Below are positions 40,199 to 49,498 of a DNA stretch of 64,000 nt, in pieces; positions within the stretch are counted from its first letter, which is position 1, and the number at the start of each line of letters is the position of its first letter. A program made the translations under genes and the position numbers. The notes under the pieces are model-generated. The model ran no database searches and was not told the DNA's origin. It saw only the letters and a list, made by a program, of their open reading frames with translations. Source of the DNA: Serratia sp. DD3. Lineage in GTDB: Bacteria > Pseudomonadota > Gammaproteobacteria > Enterobacterales > Enterobacteriaceae. The stretch is taken from NCBI RefSeq assembly GCF_000496755.2, contig NZ_AYKS02000074.1:1-64000 (forward strand), in the 5' to 3' direction.

Positions 40199-40561
40199 TT
40201 ACTCACCTTTGTACACACAGCCAGCGCTACAGGTTTCTTTGATCATCACCGCCGACAGAATTGGCAGTTGCGGCTTCAGTTGCTGCCAGATCCAACCGGC
40301 GAGGACTTCGCTGGTTGGGTTTTCCAACCCTGGAATATCGTTCAAATAATGGTGATCAAGGCGCTGCCAAATCGGTTTGAATATCCCTTTCAGCTCAGCA
40401 AAATCCATTACCCAGCCAGTGTGGGGGTCGACTTCCCCAGTGATTTCTAAACGCACTGTAAAAGAGTGCCCATGCAGGCGACCGCATTTGTGGCCTTCTG
40501 GTACATGAGGTAGGTGATGTGCGGCTTCAAACTGAAAATCTTTAAACAACGTAGTGACCAT
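40199..40561 (-). CDS. queD: 6-carboxy-5,6,7,8-tetrahydropterin synthase QueD
   Basis: The 120-aa enzyme converts dihydroneopterin triphosphate to 6-carboxytetrahydropterin, the substrate of QueE. Zinc ligands are the histidines in FEAAHHLP and GRLHGHSF, and the catalytic cysteine lies in HKCGRLHGH. Other conserved parts are [28 protein letters not shown] and the C-terminal [12 protein letters not shown]. It converges on queE with a 55-bp gap. Confidence 0.96.
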   Translation of the reverse strand: MVTTLFKDFQFEAAHHLPHVPEGHKCGRLHGHSFTVRLEITGEVDPHTGWVMDFAELKGIFKPIWQRLDHHYLNDIPGLENPTSEVLAGWIWQQLKPQLPILSAVMIKETCSAGCVYKGE

Positions 40562-40623
40562 TGACCCAGCCTTATTGATTTAAAACTGTCAAATAGTACT
40601 GGAAAGCGGTTCCCGTTGCCATC

Positions 40624-40768
40624 TATACCCATTCAGCAATCAAGCTGCAGGGGTGTTGTTACAATTATTTGCCTCTTCCCTGAGGCTCACCCCGTTGGGG
40701 CCTCGCTCCTTCGGAGCCAGCGCAAGCGCTGTTCAAAACTGTCCTGCAACTTCATTGAACTTGGGTAT
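40624..40768. repeat. ERIC-type element carrying one stem-loop module
   Basis: The element starts TATACCCATTCAGCAATCAAG and ends CTGCAACTTCATTGAACTTGGGTAT. Inside is a module at about 40672-40744 made of consecutive hairpins: CCTCTTCCCTGAGG, CCCCGTTGGGG, GCTCCTTCGGAGC and AGCGC-AA-GCGCT, then GTTCAAAACTGTCC. The same module plan appears in the elements at 47017 and 51004. It lies between queD and the PhoX gene. Confidence 0.75.
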
Positions 40769-40786
40769 GTGTTAAATAGCCAACCC

Positions 40787-42676
40787 TCAAGCGCCGATCA
40801 CGCCACCATCTTCACGAGTAATCATTAACACAGACGAGCGTGGACGTGGGCTATTATGAGGGAAGTGAGAGTCTCCTTCTTCCCCTGGGTGCTGAACGTT
40901 AACAAACATCGTTTTATAGTCTGGAGTAAAGGTGAGTCCAGTCAATTCGCATGACTTTGGCCCGACCATAAAGCGGCGGATCTCACCAGTTTGCGGATCG
41001 CCCGCCAGCATCTGGTTATTGCCTTGCCCCAGATAATCACCTTTGTTGCTGTATTTACCATCGGTGAGGATCCACAAGCGGCCAGCACTGTCGAATCCCA
41101 GGCCGTCAGGGCTGTTAAAGGTATTATCTGCCGTAATGTTTGGGGTGCCGCGGTTAACGCCTTGCGGATGCGCTAGTGGGTTGCCAGCCAGTACATACAT
41201 GTCCCAAGTAAAATTATCGCCTGTCGCATCACCGGCTTCACTCCAGCGAATAATCTGGCCATAAACGTTATTGGGGCGAGGATTCGCCGCATTGAGCGGC
41301 ATGTTATCTTCGCCACGTTTGTTGTTATTGGTCAAGGTGCAATAGACACGGCCATCATGCGGATTGACTGTTATCCACTCAGGGCGGTCCATCTTGGTTG
41401 CGCCAACGTGTGATGCGGCTTTGCGTGTGAAAATTAATATTTCCGCTGCATCTTTGAAACCATTTTCCGGCGTTAGGCCATTTTTGCCAAACTCCAAAGC
41501 AATCCAACGTCCTGTGCCCTTGAGCGGCGTACCATTGCTGTCCCCGTCAAACTGAGCCACGTACAAATTACCTTCATCCAAGAGGTTGCGGTTATTTGCC
41601 GGGTTGGCGCTATCGAACTTGTTTTTGGAGACAAACTTGTAAATATGCTCCCCGCGCTCATCGTCACCCATATAAACTACAAGACGTCCATCTTTGGCTA
41701 TCGTCACGGCGGCATTTTCGTGTTTGAAGCGCCCCAGAGCAGTACGCTTTATGGGTGTAGATTCTGGGTTCATCGGATCGATCTCAACAATCCAACCGAA
41801 TCGGTTGAGTTCGTTGGGGTTTTTCACTACATCGAAACGATCGTCAAACGTTGACCAATTGCGTTCAGGTTCATTGGCCTTCAAGGTATAGCGTTTTTGC
41901 TCTGGCGTATTTTTGTAATCTGTTTGCTGAGTGCCAAAATAGGTTTCGAAGTTTTCTTCACAGGTCAGGTAGGTGCCCCAAGGGGTTTTGCCATTGGCGC
42001 AGTTATTGAGTGTACCTAGGACACGGAGGCCTGAGGGGTCGGCTGCAGTTTGCAGTTGTGGATGCCCCGCAGCCGGGCCGCTGAATTGCATTTCAGTATT
42101 GGCGGTGATGCGGCGGTTATAGCGTGAAGGACGCTCAACTTCCCAGCGTTGGCTATCACCAATACGTTTTACCGCAACAATAGACACACCATGTGCGGCT
42201 TGGGATTTACGTACATCATCCAGGCTTTTGGCTTGGGTGCCACCGTGGGCGAACAAGTATTGCTCGTTGACGTATTCGTTATTGATCGCCATCACGCCAT
42301 GATTTTTATCAATTGGGAAGAAACTCATACCGTCATTGTTATCACCAAACTGTTTTTCTTGGTCGGCTGCACTGTTGCCACCGTTGGCATCGAATGCGGC
42401 AGCGCCATTCACCAAAGGGTCACCCCATGAGATCAACACCTCGGCTTTGTAACCTGGGGCAATAACCACTTCATCTGCGGTGGAAGCGGCAATGCCTTTG
42501 AATCCCAATAGATTACTGGTTGGTAAGTCGGCTGCTAGCGCTTCACCAGTCATCCCTAGTACACCACCAGCGAGAAAATGGGTGATGCCAATAGCGCTGG
42601 CACCACCGATTAACAGTTTGCGGCGAGTAGGATTGCTCAGTGTAGGGTCGTTAAATTGATTCGGATTATTCTTCAT
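40787..42676 (-). CDS. Secreted PhoX-family phosphatase (DUF839), Tat exported
   Basis: The 629-aa protein has an N-terminal twin-arginine signal with R18-R19 in TRRKLLIGGASAIG followed by a hydrophobic stretch. The rest matches the PhoX/DUF839 family: ISWGDPLVNG, WGTYLTCEENFETYFG, RFKHENAAV and NSPDGLGFDSAGRLWI. PhoX enzymes are alkaline phosphatases that need calcium and iron and work in the periplasm or outside the cell. I start at the ATG at 42676 with AGGAAG upstream. A weak Pho-box-like sequence lies 63 to 80 bp upstream. It is a single gene between repeats. Confidence 0.85.
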   Translation of the reverse strand: MKNNPNQFNDPTLSNPTRRKLLIGGASAIGITHFLAGGVLGMTGEALAADLPTSNLLGFKGIAASTADEVVIAPGYKAEVLISWGDPLVNGAAAFDANGGNSAADQEKQFGDNNDGMSFFPIDKNHGVMAINNEYVNEQYLFAHGGTQAKSLDDVRKSQAAHGVSIVAVKRIGDSQRWEVERPSRYNRRITANTEMQFSGPAAGHPQLQTAADPSGLRVLGTLNNCANGKTPWGTYLTCEENFETYFGTQQTDYKNTPEQKRYTLKANEPERNWSTFDDRFDVVKNPNELNRFGWIVEIDPMNPESTPIKRTALGRFKHENAAVTIAKDGRLVVYMGDDERGEHIYKFVSKNKFDSANPANNRNLLDEGNLYVAQFDGDSNGTPLKGTGRWIALEFGKNGLTPENGFKDAAEILIFTRKAASHVGATKMDRPEWITVNPHDGRVYCTLTNNNKRGEDNMPLNAANPRPNNVYGQIIRWSEAGDATGDNFTWDMYVLAGNPLAHPQGVNRGTPNITADNTFNSPDGLGFDSAGRLWILTDGKYSNKGDYLGQGNNQMLAGDPQTGEIRRFMVGPKSCELTGLTFTPDYKTMFVNVQHPGEEGDSHFPHNSPRPRSSVLMITREDGGVIGA

Positions 42677-43166
42677 GGAGTTAGCTTCCTGCGAGTAGAT
42701 ACCATAAACAAATTTGAGTCTTATAATAGTGAAGGAATGTTTCATAAATGTTACAGCGCAATATGAAAGCAATTCATTCTTGCTGTTTGGGGGTCAATGA
42801 GAGCTATCAAACTCACTTAAGTGATAACGATGCTAATAGATAGCAATAGATGTCAGTGGAGGGGGTATTTTTCTGTTTTATAAGGCTTTTATGACGGAGT
42901 GATGCTAAATAGGTAGTGTGTCCGTCACCGTATATTCAACGTTTAATCAAGCTATTGGGGATGGTGGTAATCCGGCGTTCCCCTGAGGCTCATCCCATAG
43001 CGCCTGCTATATAGTCATTTTGGTTATTATTTATTGCTATCACTTATTTAGTCATTGCGATGGAGCTGGGTAACCTTACAGACTTCCCTCGGTCTGTTAA
43101 GGATAGAGCCTTAAAAATGACAATGAAACAGCTGATACTGGCTAAGCATAGGATATCCATACCACG
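42677..43166. other. 490-bp divergent region between the PhoX gene and cysJ
   Basis: No gene is seen. It must contain promoters for both divergent genes. The cysJ side has an AT-rich stretch with two TAGTCATT units (about 43013 and 43051), 30 bp or more apart and followed by GCGATGG or TTGGTT. This may be part of a CysB-controlled promoter, but CysB sites are too loose to call by eye. Confidence 0.4.
42739..42756. promoter_or_regulatory. Weak Pho-box-like sequence upstream of the PhoX gene
   Basis: GTTTCATAAATGTTACAG agrees with the Pho-box consensus CTGTCATAAATCTGTCAT at about 12 of 18 positions, but on the strand opposite to the gene. PhoB control would fit a PhoX phosphatase. The match is modest. 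Confidence 0.25.
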
Positions 43167-44966
43167 ATGACGACTCAGGTTTCTGCAACATCTTTACTGC
43201 CACTGTCAGCGGAACAGTTGACGCGCCTTCAGGGGACGATTAGTGAATACTCACCAACACAGTTGGCGTGGTTGTCCGGTTATTTATGGGGCTTGGTGAA
43301 TCCGCAAGTGCAGAGTGCGGCTCATGTGCCAGTGGCAGCTGAAGCCGCCAGTATCACCGTGATCTCTGCCTCGCAAACCGGTAACGCACGCCGGCTGGCG
43401 GAGCAACTGCGTGATGACCTATTGGCCGCCAAGCTGAACGTCACTTTGGTGAATGCCGGTGACTATAAGTTCAAACAGATTGCTCAGGAACGGCTGTTGG
43501 TGATCGTGGCCTCGACCCAAGGGGAGGGCGACCCTGCAGAAGAAGCGGTGGCACTACATAAATACCTGCATTCAAAAAAGGCGCCCAAGTTGCTTGAAAC
43601 GGCCTTTGCGGTATTTGGTCTGGGCGACAGTTCTTATGAGAATTTCTGCCAGTCTGGTAAAGATTTTGATGGCAAACTGGCGGCGTTAGGTGCAGAACGC
43701 TTGCTAGATCGCATTGATGCTGATGTGGACTATCAGCAACAGGCCGTCGCTTGGCGTCAACAGATTGTGACCATCCTGCAGGCTCGTGCTACAGCGGGCG
43801 CTCTTGTTGCTCCCACATCGGTTAGTGGTGTGAGTGAGCAAGTCCTCACTTCTCCCTATAATAAACAACAGCCATTGACGGCAGAATTGCTGCTGAATCA
43901 AAAAATTACCGGGCGCGGTTCGAGTAAGGATGTGCGCCATATCGAAATTGATCTGGGTAGTTCCGGCTTGTGTTACCAGCCGGGGGATGCGCTGGGTGTC
44001 TGGTTTGATAACGATCCCGCGCTGGTGGAGGAACTGCTGCAACTGTTGTGGCTGAGTGGCGATGAGTTGCTGACGGTAGAAGGGAAAACTCAATCACTGC
44101 GCGATGCGTTGTTGCACCATTTTGAACTGACACAGAACACCGCACCGATTGTGGAAAAGTACGCCGCGCTGTCGCGAGATGAGCGGTTGATAGGCTTGCT
44201 GGCGGATAAACCCAGCTTGCAACACTATGCACACTCTACGCCGATCGTCGATATGGTTCGTCAGGCTCCTGTCGATCTGGCAGCGGAGCAATTGGTTGGT
44301 TTGCTGCGTCCACTGGCACCGCGTTTGTATTCTATCGCCTCCTCGCAAGCAGAAAATGAAAGCGAAGTGCATATTACCGTCGGGGTGGTGCGCTATGAGG
44401 TGGATGGTCGTGCCCGTGCGGGTGGTGCCTCAAGTTTTTTGGCGGATCGCCTGGAAGAGGAAGCAGAACTGCGGGTGTTCATTGAGCATAACGACAATTT
44501 CCGCCTGCCTACTGACCCACAAATACCGGTGATCATGATTGGCGCGGGTACCGGTATCGCGCCATTTCGCGCTTTTATGCAGCAGCGCGAAGCGGTGGGT
44601 GCCAAAGGGGATAACTGGTTGTTCTTTGGTAATCCCCATTTTACCGAAGACTTTTTATATCAAGTTGAATGGCAGCGCTATGTGAAAGAAGGGCTGTTAA
44701 CCCGAATTGATCTGGCCTGGTCCCGTGATCAAGCGCATAAGGTTTATGTGCAGGACAAATTGCGTCAACAGGGGGCTGAAGTTTGGCGTTGGATCCAGCA
44801 AGGGGCACATCTTTATGTGTGTGGCGATGCCAACCATATGGCGAAAGACGTTGAAGAGAGCTTGGTAGAACTGGTGGCCGAACACGGTGGTATGGATACC
44901 GAGCAGGCAGATGAATTTTTAAGTGAGCTGCGCCAAGAGCGCCGTTATCAGCGAGATGTGTACTGA
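43167..44966 (+). CDS. cysJ: Sulfite reductase (NADPH) flavoprotein alpha subunit
   Basis: The 599-aa protein (E. coli 599) has an N-terminal flavodoxin domain ([41 protein letters not shown]), an FAD-binding domain ([22 protein letters not shown]) and a C-terminal NADPH domain ([31 protein letters not shown], ending RYQRDVY). It passes electrons from NADPH through FAD and FMN to CysI for reduction of sulfite to sulfide. Its stop overlaps the cysI start by one base (TGATG). Confidence 0.98.
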   Translation: MTTQVSATSLLPLSAEQLTRLQGTISEYSPTQLAWLSGYLWGLVNPQVQSAAHVPVAAEAASITVISASQTGNARRLAEQLRDDLLAAKLNVTLVNAGDYKFKQIAQERLLVIVASTQGEGDPAEEAVALHKYLHSKKAPKLLETAFAVFGLGDSSYENFCQSGKDFDGKLAALGAERLLDRIDADVDYQQQAVAWRQQIVTILQARATAGALVAPTSVSGVSEQVLTSPYNKQQPLTAELLLNQKITGRGSSKDVRHIEIDLGSSGLCYQPGDALGVWFDNDPALVEELLQLLWLSGDELLTVEGKTQSLRDALLHHFELTQNTAPIVEKYAALSRDERLIGLLADKPSLQHYAHSTPIVDMVRQAPVDLAAEQLVGLLRPLAPRLYSIASSQAENESEVHITVGVVRYEVDGRARAGGASSFLADRLEEEAELRVFIEHNDNFRLPTDPQIPVIMIGAGTGIAPFRAFMQQREAVGAKGDNWLFFGNPHFTEDFLYQVEWQRYVKEGLLTRIDLAWSRDQAHKVYVQDKLRQQGAEVWRWIQQGAHLYVCGDANHMAKDVEESLVELVAEHGGMDTEQADEFLSELRQERRYQRDVY

Positions 44967-46681
44967 TGAATGATAAACACGTTGGGCCTTTACAGGTAAC
45001 AGGCAAATTGGTTGATGCCGAACGCATGAAGAAAGAGAGTAATTTCCTCCGTGGCACCATTAGTGATGATTTAACTGATGGTCTGACGGGCGGCTTCTCT
45101 GGCGATAACTTTTTATTGATCCGTTTCCACGGCATGTATCAGCAAGATGATCGAGACATCCGCGCTGAACGTGCCGAACAAAAACTGGAACCACGCCACG
45201 CCATGATGCTGCGTTGCCGCTTACCTGGGGGCATTATCACGCCACAGCAATGGTTAGGTATCGACAAGTTTGCGCAGGAAAATACACTGTATGGCAGCAT
45301 TCGCCTGACCAACCGCCAGACATTCCAGTTTCACGGCATTTTAAAAGGTGACCTGAAATCTGCTCACCAGTTGCTCAATCGCTTAGGTTTAGACTCGCTG
45401 GCGACGGCTAACGATGTTAACCGCAATGTGCTCTGTACTTCCAACCCTGTGGAATCTGAGTTGCATCAGCAAGCTTATCAATGGGCGAAGAAAATTTCTG
45501 AACATCTGTTACCGCGAACTCGTGCGTATGCCGAAGTGTGGTTAGATAAAGAAAAGATCGCCACCACCGATGAAGAGCCAATCCTCGGTGACACTTATTT
45601 GCCACGCAAGTTTAAAACCACCGTGGTGATCCCACCGCAAAACGACGTCGATCTCCATGCCAATGACATGAACTTTGTGGCGATCGCCGAAAATGGCAAG
45701 CTGGTGGGCTTTAACCTGCTGGTGGGTGGGGGGTTGTCTATCGATCATGGCAATAAAAATACCTTTGCCCGGACGGCGAGTGAGTTTGGTTATATCCCGT
45801 TGGATTATACGCTGGCGGTAGCGGAAGCGGTGGTGACGACCCAGCGCGACTGGGGGAACCGCACCGATCGTAAAAATGCCAAAACCAAATACACACTGGA
45901 GCGCGTTGGTGTTGATGCGTTTCGCGCTGAAGTAGAGAAACGGGCAGGCATCACCTTTGAGCCGGTGCGCCCATACCATTTTACCGGGCGTGGTGATCGC
46001 ATCGGTTGGGTAAAGGGGATCGACAATCAGTGGCATCTGACGTTATTTATCGAAAATGGCCGTTTGCTGGATTATCCCGGCCGCTCGCTAAAAACCGGCA
46101 TGGCCGAGATTGCCAAAGTTCATCAAGGTGACTTCCGCTTGACCGCCAACCAGAATTTAATCGTGGCGGGTGTAAAAGAGGATCAAAAGGCACAGATCGA
46201 ATCGTTGGCGCGTAAATATGGCCTGCTCGACGACAACATCAGTGAGCAACGCAAGAATTCGATGGCTTGTGTTTCTTATCCCACCTGTCCACTGGCGATG
46301 GCCGAGGCGGAACGCTTCTTGCCAGAATTTATCACCAAAGTGGAGAGCATTATGCAGCAGCATGGGGTAGGGGATGAGCATATTGTATTGCGCGTTACCG
46401 GTTGCCCAAATGGCTGTGCCCGAGCACTGTTGGCGGAGATTGGCCTGGTGGGTAAAGCTCTTGGTCGTTATAACCTCCACCTAGGGGGGAACCGTGAAGG
46501 AACCCGCATTCCGCGCATGTACCGCGAGAACATTAATGAAAATGACATCCTGCAAGAGATTGATGACTTGGTAGGTCGTTGGGCACGAGAGCGCACAGAG
46601 GGAGAAGGTTTCGGCGATTTCACAGTACGAAGCGGTATTGTGCGGCCAGTCGTCGATCCAGCGCGGGATTTCTGGGATTAA
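44966..46681 (+). CDS. cysI: Sulfite reductase (NADPH) hemoprotein beta subunit
   Basis: The 571-aa protein binds siroheme and a 4Fe-4S cluster. The cluster cysteines are in [19 protein letters not shown] and [16 protein letters not shown]. Substrate-binding parts such as [16 protein letters not shown] and LTANQNLIV are present. It performs the six-electron reduction of sulfite with CysJ, and its siroheme is made by CysG, encoded 6 kb downstream. In E. coli cysH follows almost directly; here 636 bp of repeats intervene. Confidence 0.98.
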   Translation: MNDKHVGPLQVTGKLVDAERMKKESNFLRGTISDDLTDGLTGGFSGDNFLLIRFHGMYQQDDRDIRAERAEQKLEPRHAMMLRCRLPGGIITPQQWLGIDKFAQENTLYGSIRLTNRQTFQFHGILKGDLKSAHQLLNRLGLDSLATANDVNRNVLCTSNPVESELHQQAYQWAKKISEHLLPRTRAYAEVWLDKEKIATTDEEPILGDTYLPRKFKTTVVIPPQNDVDLHANDMNFVAIAENGKLVGFNLLVGGGLSIDHGNKNTFARTASEFGYIPLDYTLAVAEAVVTTQRDWGNRTDRKNAKTKYTLERVGVDAFRAEVEKRAGITFEPVRPYHFTGRGDRIGWVKGIDNQWHLTLFIENGRLLDYPGRSLKTGMAEIAKVHQGDFRLTANQNLIVAGVKEDQKAQIESLARKYGLLDDNISEQRKNSMACVSYPTCPLAMAEAERFLPEFITKVESIMQQHGVGDEHIVLRVTGCPNGCARALLAEIGLVGKALGRYNLHLGGNREGTRIPRMYRENINENDILQEIDDLVGRWARERTEGEGFGDFTVRSGIVRPVVDPARDFWD

Positions 46682-46718
46682 CTTAGGTGATTGTACTCAT
46701 TTAGGTGAGAGTACTCAG

Positions 46719-46845
46719 TATACCCAAGTTCAATGAAGTTGCAGGTAGGCGGCAACTGAGCGAAGCCCCAGGAGCTTACACGAGTAAGTGACTGGGGTGA
46801 GTAAAGGCAGTCAACAACCCTGCAGCTTTATTGGTGACGGGTATA
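46719..46845. repeat. Canonical ERIC element (127 bp) after cysI
   Basis: It begins TATACCCAAGTTCAATGAAG and ends GGTGACGGGTATA. It contains CCCCAGGAGCTTACACGAGT and AAGTGACTGGGGTGAG, the core from which the ERIC1R and ERIC2 primers derive. The length is exactly the classical 127 bp. Confidence 0.92.
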
Positions 46846-46874
46846 AATAACCGAGCCTGATACCGCTCCATGTT

Positions 46875-47005
46875 AAGCGTCAGGCTGGTGGGTATGATGC
46901 GGAACGCTGACACGCCGTGAACCCCTCCCTGGGGGCTCGTATCGCGCGTCCATGCGCTCCACGGTCAGCTAACCTGCATCATAACCACCTGTAACACGAT
47001 TAGGC
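46875..47005. repeat. Second palindromic repeat (YPAL-like) between cysI and cysH
   Basis: The arms GGTGGGTATGATGC (46887-46900) and GCATCATAACCACC (46976-46989) pair almost perfectly, and pairing continues inward through CGCTGAC/GTCAGCT. The inside has smaller hairpins, CCCCTCCCTGGGG and GCGCGTCCATGCGC. It is unrelated to ERIC. Palindromic miniature elements (YPAL) are known in yersiniae and this could be one, but I have not compared sequences. Confidence 0.6.
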
Positions 47006-47016
47006 GTAACTATTTG

Positions 47017-47290
47017 TACCCAAAATAATTCGAGTTGCTTGTAGGCGGCCAGCGATGGACAAATTGGTCAGGAACCGATTTGAACAGCACTTGTGCTGGC
47101 CCGCAGGGTGAACCTCATGGATGAGGTTCATTAATCCCCAGGAGCATAGCTGACTATGTGACTGGGGTGACAGACAAATCCGCCAGGAGCGGATTTGAAC
47201 GCTGCTTGCAGCGGCCCCGATACGGGCGAGCCTCAGGGATGAGGCGAGTAAATGCAGCTAACACCCAAGCAGCTTGAAGGATGAAGGGTA
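47017..47290. repeat. Long ERIC element with two inserted stem-loop modules
   Basis: The ERIC core CCCCAGGAGC...GTGACTGGGG (47136-47166) is flanked by two modules, about 47058-47126 and 47173-47244, in the same orientation. Each reads GACAAAT-stem-ATTTGAAC, a second stem, a GC-rich hairpin, and CCTCA...TGAGG. The first is nearly identical, inverted, to the module at 51168-51235. The element ends in AGCTTGAAGGATGAAGGGTA just before cysH. Confidence 0.85.
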
Positions 47291-47317
47291 GAGTGATGGT
47301 CTCTGGAGGTATGCAAC

Positions 47318-48052
47318 ATGGTTCAATTCAATTTGGCGGCGTTAAATGCCCAACCAAAATCTCGGCAGGCATTGTCACTGGCGGTCGTCAATGGCCAGTT
47401 GGAGCAGATGTCTGCACAGCAGCGGGTGGCGTGGGCGTTAGAGCATTTGCCCGGTGAATTTGTGCTCACCTCCAGTTTTGGTATTCAAGCGGCGGTGTGC
47501 TTGCATCTGGTCACTCGCATTAAGCCGGATATTCCGGTGATCCTAACCGATACCGGTTATCTGTTTCCGGAAACCTATCAGTTTATCGACCAACTGACGG
47601 ATCAGTTGCAACTGAACTTGCAAGTATACCGAGCTGAACAGTCGCCCGCCTGGCAAGAGGCGCGTTACGGCAAACTGTGGGAACAGGGGGTGAGCGGGAT
47701 TGAGCAATATAATCAGCTTAACAAAGTGGAACCCATGGACCGCGCGCTGAAAACACTGGGGGCACAGACCTGGTTTGCTGGTTTGCGCCGTGAACAATCA
47801 GATAGCCGCGCCAATCTACCCGTATTGGCGGTACAGCGCGGGGTATTTAAATTCCTGCCGATTATCGATTGGGATAACCGCCAGATTTATCATTATCTCA
47901 CCGAACATGGCTTGAATTACCACCCGCTATGGGAACAGGGCTACCTTTCCGTGGGCGACACCCACACCACCCGTAAATGGGAAGCGGGCATGAGTGAAGA
48001 AGAAACCCGGTTCTTTGGCCTGAAACGCGAATGTGGGCTACATGAGGGATAA
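47318..48052 (+). CDS. cysH: Phosphoadenosine phosphosulfate (PAPS) reductase
   Basis: The 244-aa protein has the same length as E. coli CysH. It reduces PAPS to sulfite with thioredoxin or glutaredoxin. Motifs are [41 protein letters not shown] and [14 protein letters not shown], and the catalytic C239 lies in the C-terminal ECGLHEG. It lacks the extra cysteines of APS reductases. It has its own site (TCTGGAGG) 7 to 14 bp upstream and lies after the long ERIC cluster, so it may need its own promoter or read-through from cysJI. Confidence 0.97.
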   Translation: MVQFNLAALNAQPKSRQALSLAVVNGQLEQMSAQQRVAWALEHLPGEFVLTSSFGIQAAVCLHLVTRIKPDIPVILTDTGYLFPETYQFIDQLTDQLQLNLQVYRAEQSPAWQEARYGKLWEQGVSGIEQYNQLNKVEPMDRALKTLGAQTWFAGLRREQSDSRANLPVLAVQRGVFKFLPIIDWDNRQIYHYLTEHGLNYHPLWEQGYLSVGDTHTTRKWEAGMSEEETRFFGLKRECGLHEG

Positions 48053-48505
48053 ATGGAGCCAATGCCCCCCGATATAGGCACGCTTGATATAGGCAAGCGA
48101 GGTTGGGGGGATTTCTTGTTTCTATTGGCTCAGACTTGGCCTGATAGTTTTCTCGGGTGGCAGATAATCGAGTGTGGCTGGCGGCTTTGAGCGAAGCGGA
48201 CTTTGGCACTTGCTCTCATCAATGATGAAAGTATTACTTAAATCGTGGTGTACTAATAAACGAGGATCAAGTTAATAGAACAGCTGTTCTTTAAAGAGTT
48301 GTCTAATTGTGGTCATATAGTCATAGACCTGAAAAACCTGTACTTGCAGAGAATCACGCCCAAAATAAAAACTCACAGACCTACAATTCCTTCACAACTT
48401 ATTAAGTTCAAAGAAAGCCCTTATTCTTAGATTACAAGAATCTTACAGCAGCTTTCACTATTATAATAAATGGTTCTGCAAAACCTTATAATAGGATAGA
48501 GGGAC
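48053..48505. other. 453-bp intergenic region after cysH
   Basis: No gene is seen. A nested inverted repeat lies at 48056-48131: GAGCCAAT pairs with ATTGGCTC, and inside it CCCCCC pairs with GGGGGG. It could stop cysH transcription. The remainder is AT-rich, like the defence-type genes that end here. Confidence 0.5.
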
Positions 48506-49498
48506 TTACGACATGCCTATGATTTTGTGCATTTTTTCAACTATTCGCTGCCAGAAAGCACCTGAATGATAAGCTGTACACTGGTAAACTAAAGTTTTTG
48601 TATTACAGTTTTCTTTGTAATGCTTAACTACCTGACTCTTTCTTTGTCCAATCGCATCACCGTCATAATTTTGTTCTACCCAAGCTTTATCTTGCCTTTG
48701 GCCAGCCATGACAACCATTTTTAAAATCGGGAGTAGTATGCCATCTAAAAGATAATGGCCATCTGTAAATAAGTGAGCATTTCCTGTATTTATTCCACGT
48801 TGCAATAGTTGTTCAAGATGCGAGATGTAACTCTGACTGTCATTCACTTGGATACTGTATGTATGGATATATTCATCAATCTTCTGTTTAACTCCATTTA
48901 TAGTCTCTTCATTTACTGTAAGGTCTTCATTGAGAAGTCTTGAGCCTTCAGGTAAACGGATGGCCATATTAAACAAATTCTCTGGATGCATCTGCCGTTT
49001 AACATTGTGCAGCCATGAAAAAAGACAAAGAGCAGGGTAAATGGTTTTTGAATATTTATCTAAAGAGGCTAGTAATTGGTTGTCGGGATACTTATGCAAA
49101 TGAAAACAATCAAGGATATTACTAATGGCTTCCGGTGAGTTAATATGGCTTTCACGAGAGTAATAAAATGTATGAAGCACATATTGATTAGTGTTTAACT
49201 GTTCTGCAAATTCATTTCTATTGCAGCATAAATAATCAAAGTCACTATCAACCCCAACGATAAAATCCTGATGAAGGTTAATATACTCGCGTTCAAGGCT
49301 TCGTTTCGCCTCTGCCCCCCCCTGCGAATAGGGCATGACTCTATATCTCCCAGGACAAACAGCTTTAACAAGCTCTTCCCAGAACAGACGATCGGAGGCA
49401 TCTTCAATATAAAGAAAACCTGCTGGAATAGATGTAGTAAATACATTGTATGCATTTAAAAAATTACGACTTGATCTAATAGAATCAAAATCATCCAT
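48506..49498 (-). CDS. DUF4435/TOPRIM-like protein, AriB-like effector of a putative defence pair
   Basis: The 330-aa protein has the features of DUF4435 proteins, a TOPRIM-like fold: E32 in GFLYIEDASDRLFWEEL followed by F39-W40, and an acidic D84-x-D86-x-D88 cluster in VGVDSDFDYL. A later YYSRESHINSPEAI motif (about 112-125) fits the region after the acidic cluster. In PARIS systems AriB is a DUF4435 protein whose N-terminal TOPRIM glutamate is essential, and it cleaves tRNA when released by AriA. The gene overlaps the upstream ATPase gene by 8 bp and is AT-rich compared with its neighbours, so it looks acquired. Family placement within DUF4435 is not certain. Confidence 0.65.
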   Translation of the reverse strand: MDDFDSIRSSRNFLNAYNVFTTSIPAGFLYIEDASDRLFWEELVKAVCPGRYRVMPYSQGGAEAKRSLEREYINLHQDFIVGVDSDFDYLCCNRNEFAEQLNTNQYVLHTFYYSRESHINSPEAISNILDCFHLHKYPDNQLLASLDKYSKTIYPALCLFSWLHNVKRQMHPENLFNMAIRLPEGSRLLNEDLTVNEETINGVKQKIDEYIHTYSIQVNDSQSYISHLEQLLQRGINTGNAHLFTDGHYLLDGILLPILKMVVMAGQRQDKAWVEQNYDGDAIGQRKSQVVKHYKENCNTKTLVYQCTAYHSGAFWQRIVEKMHKIIGMS

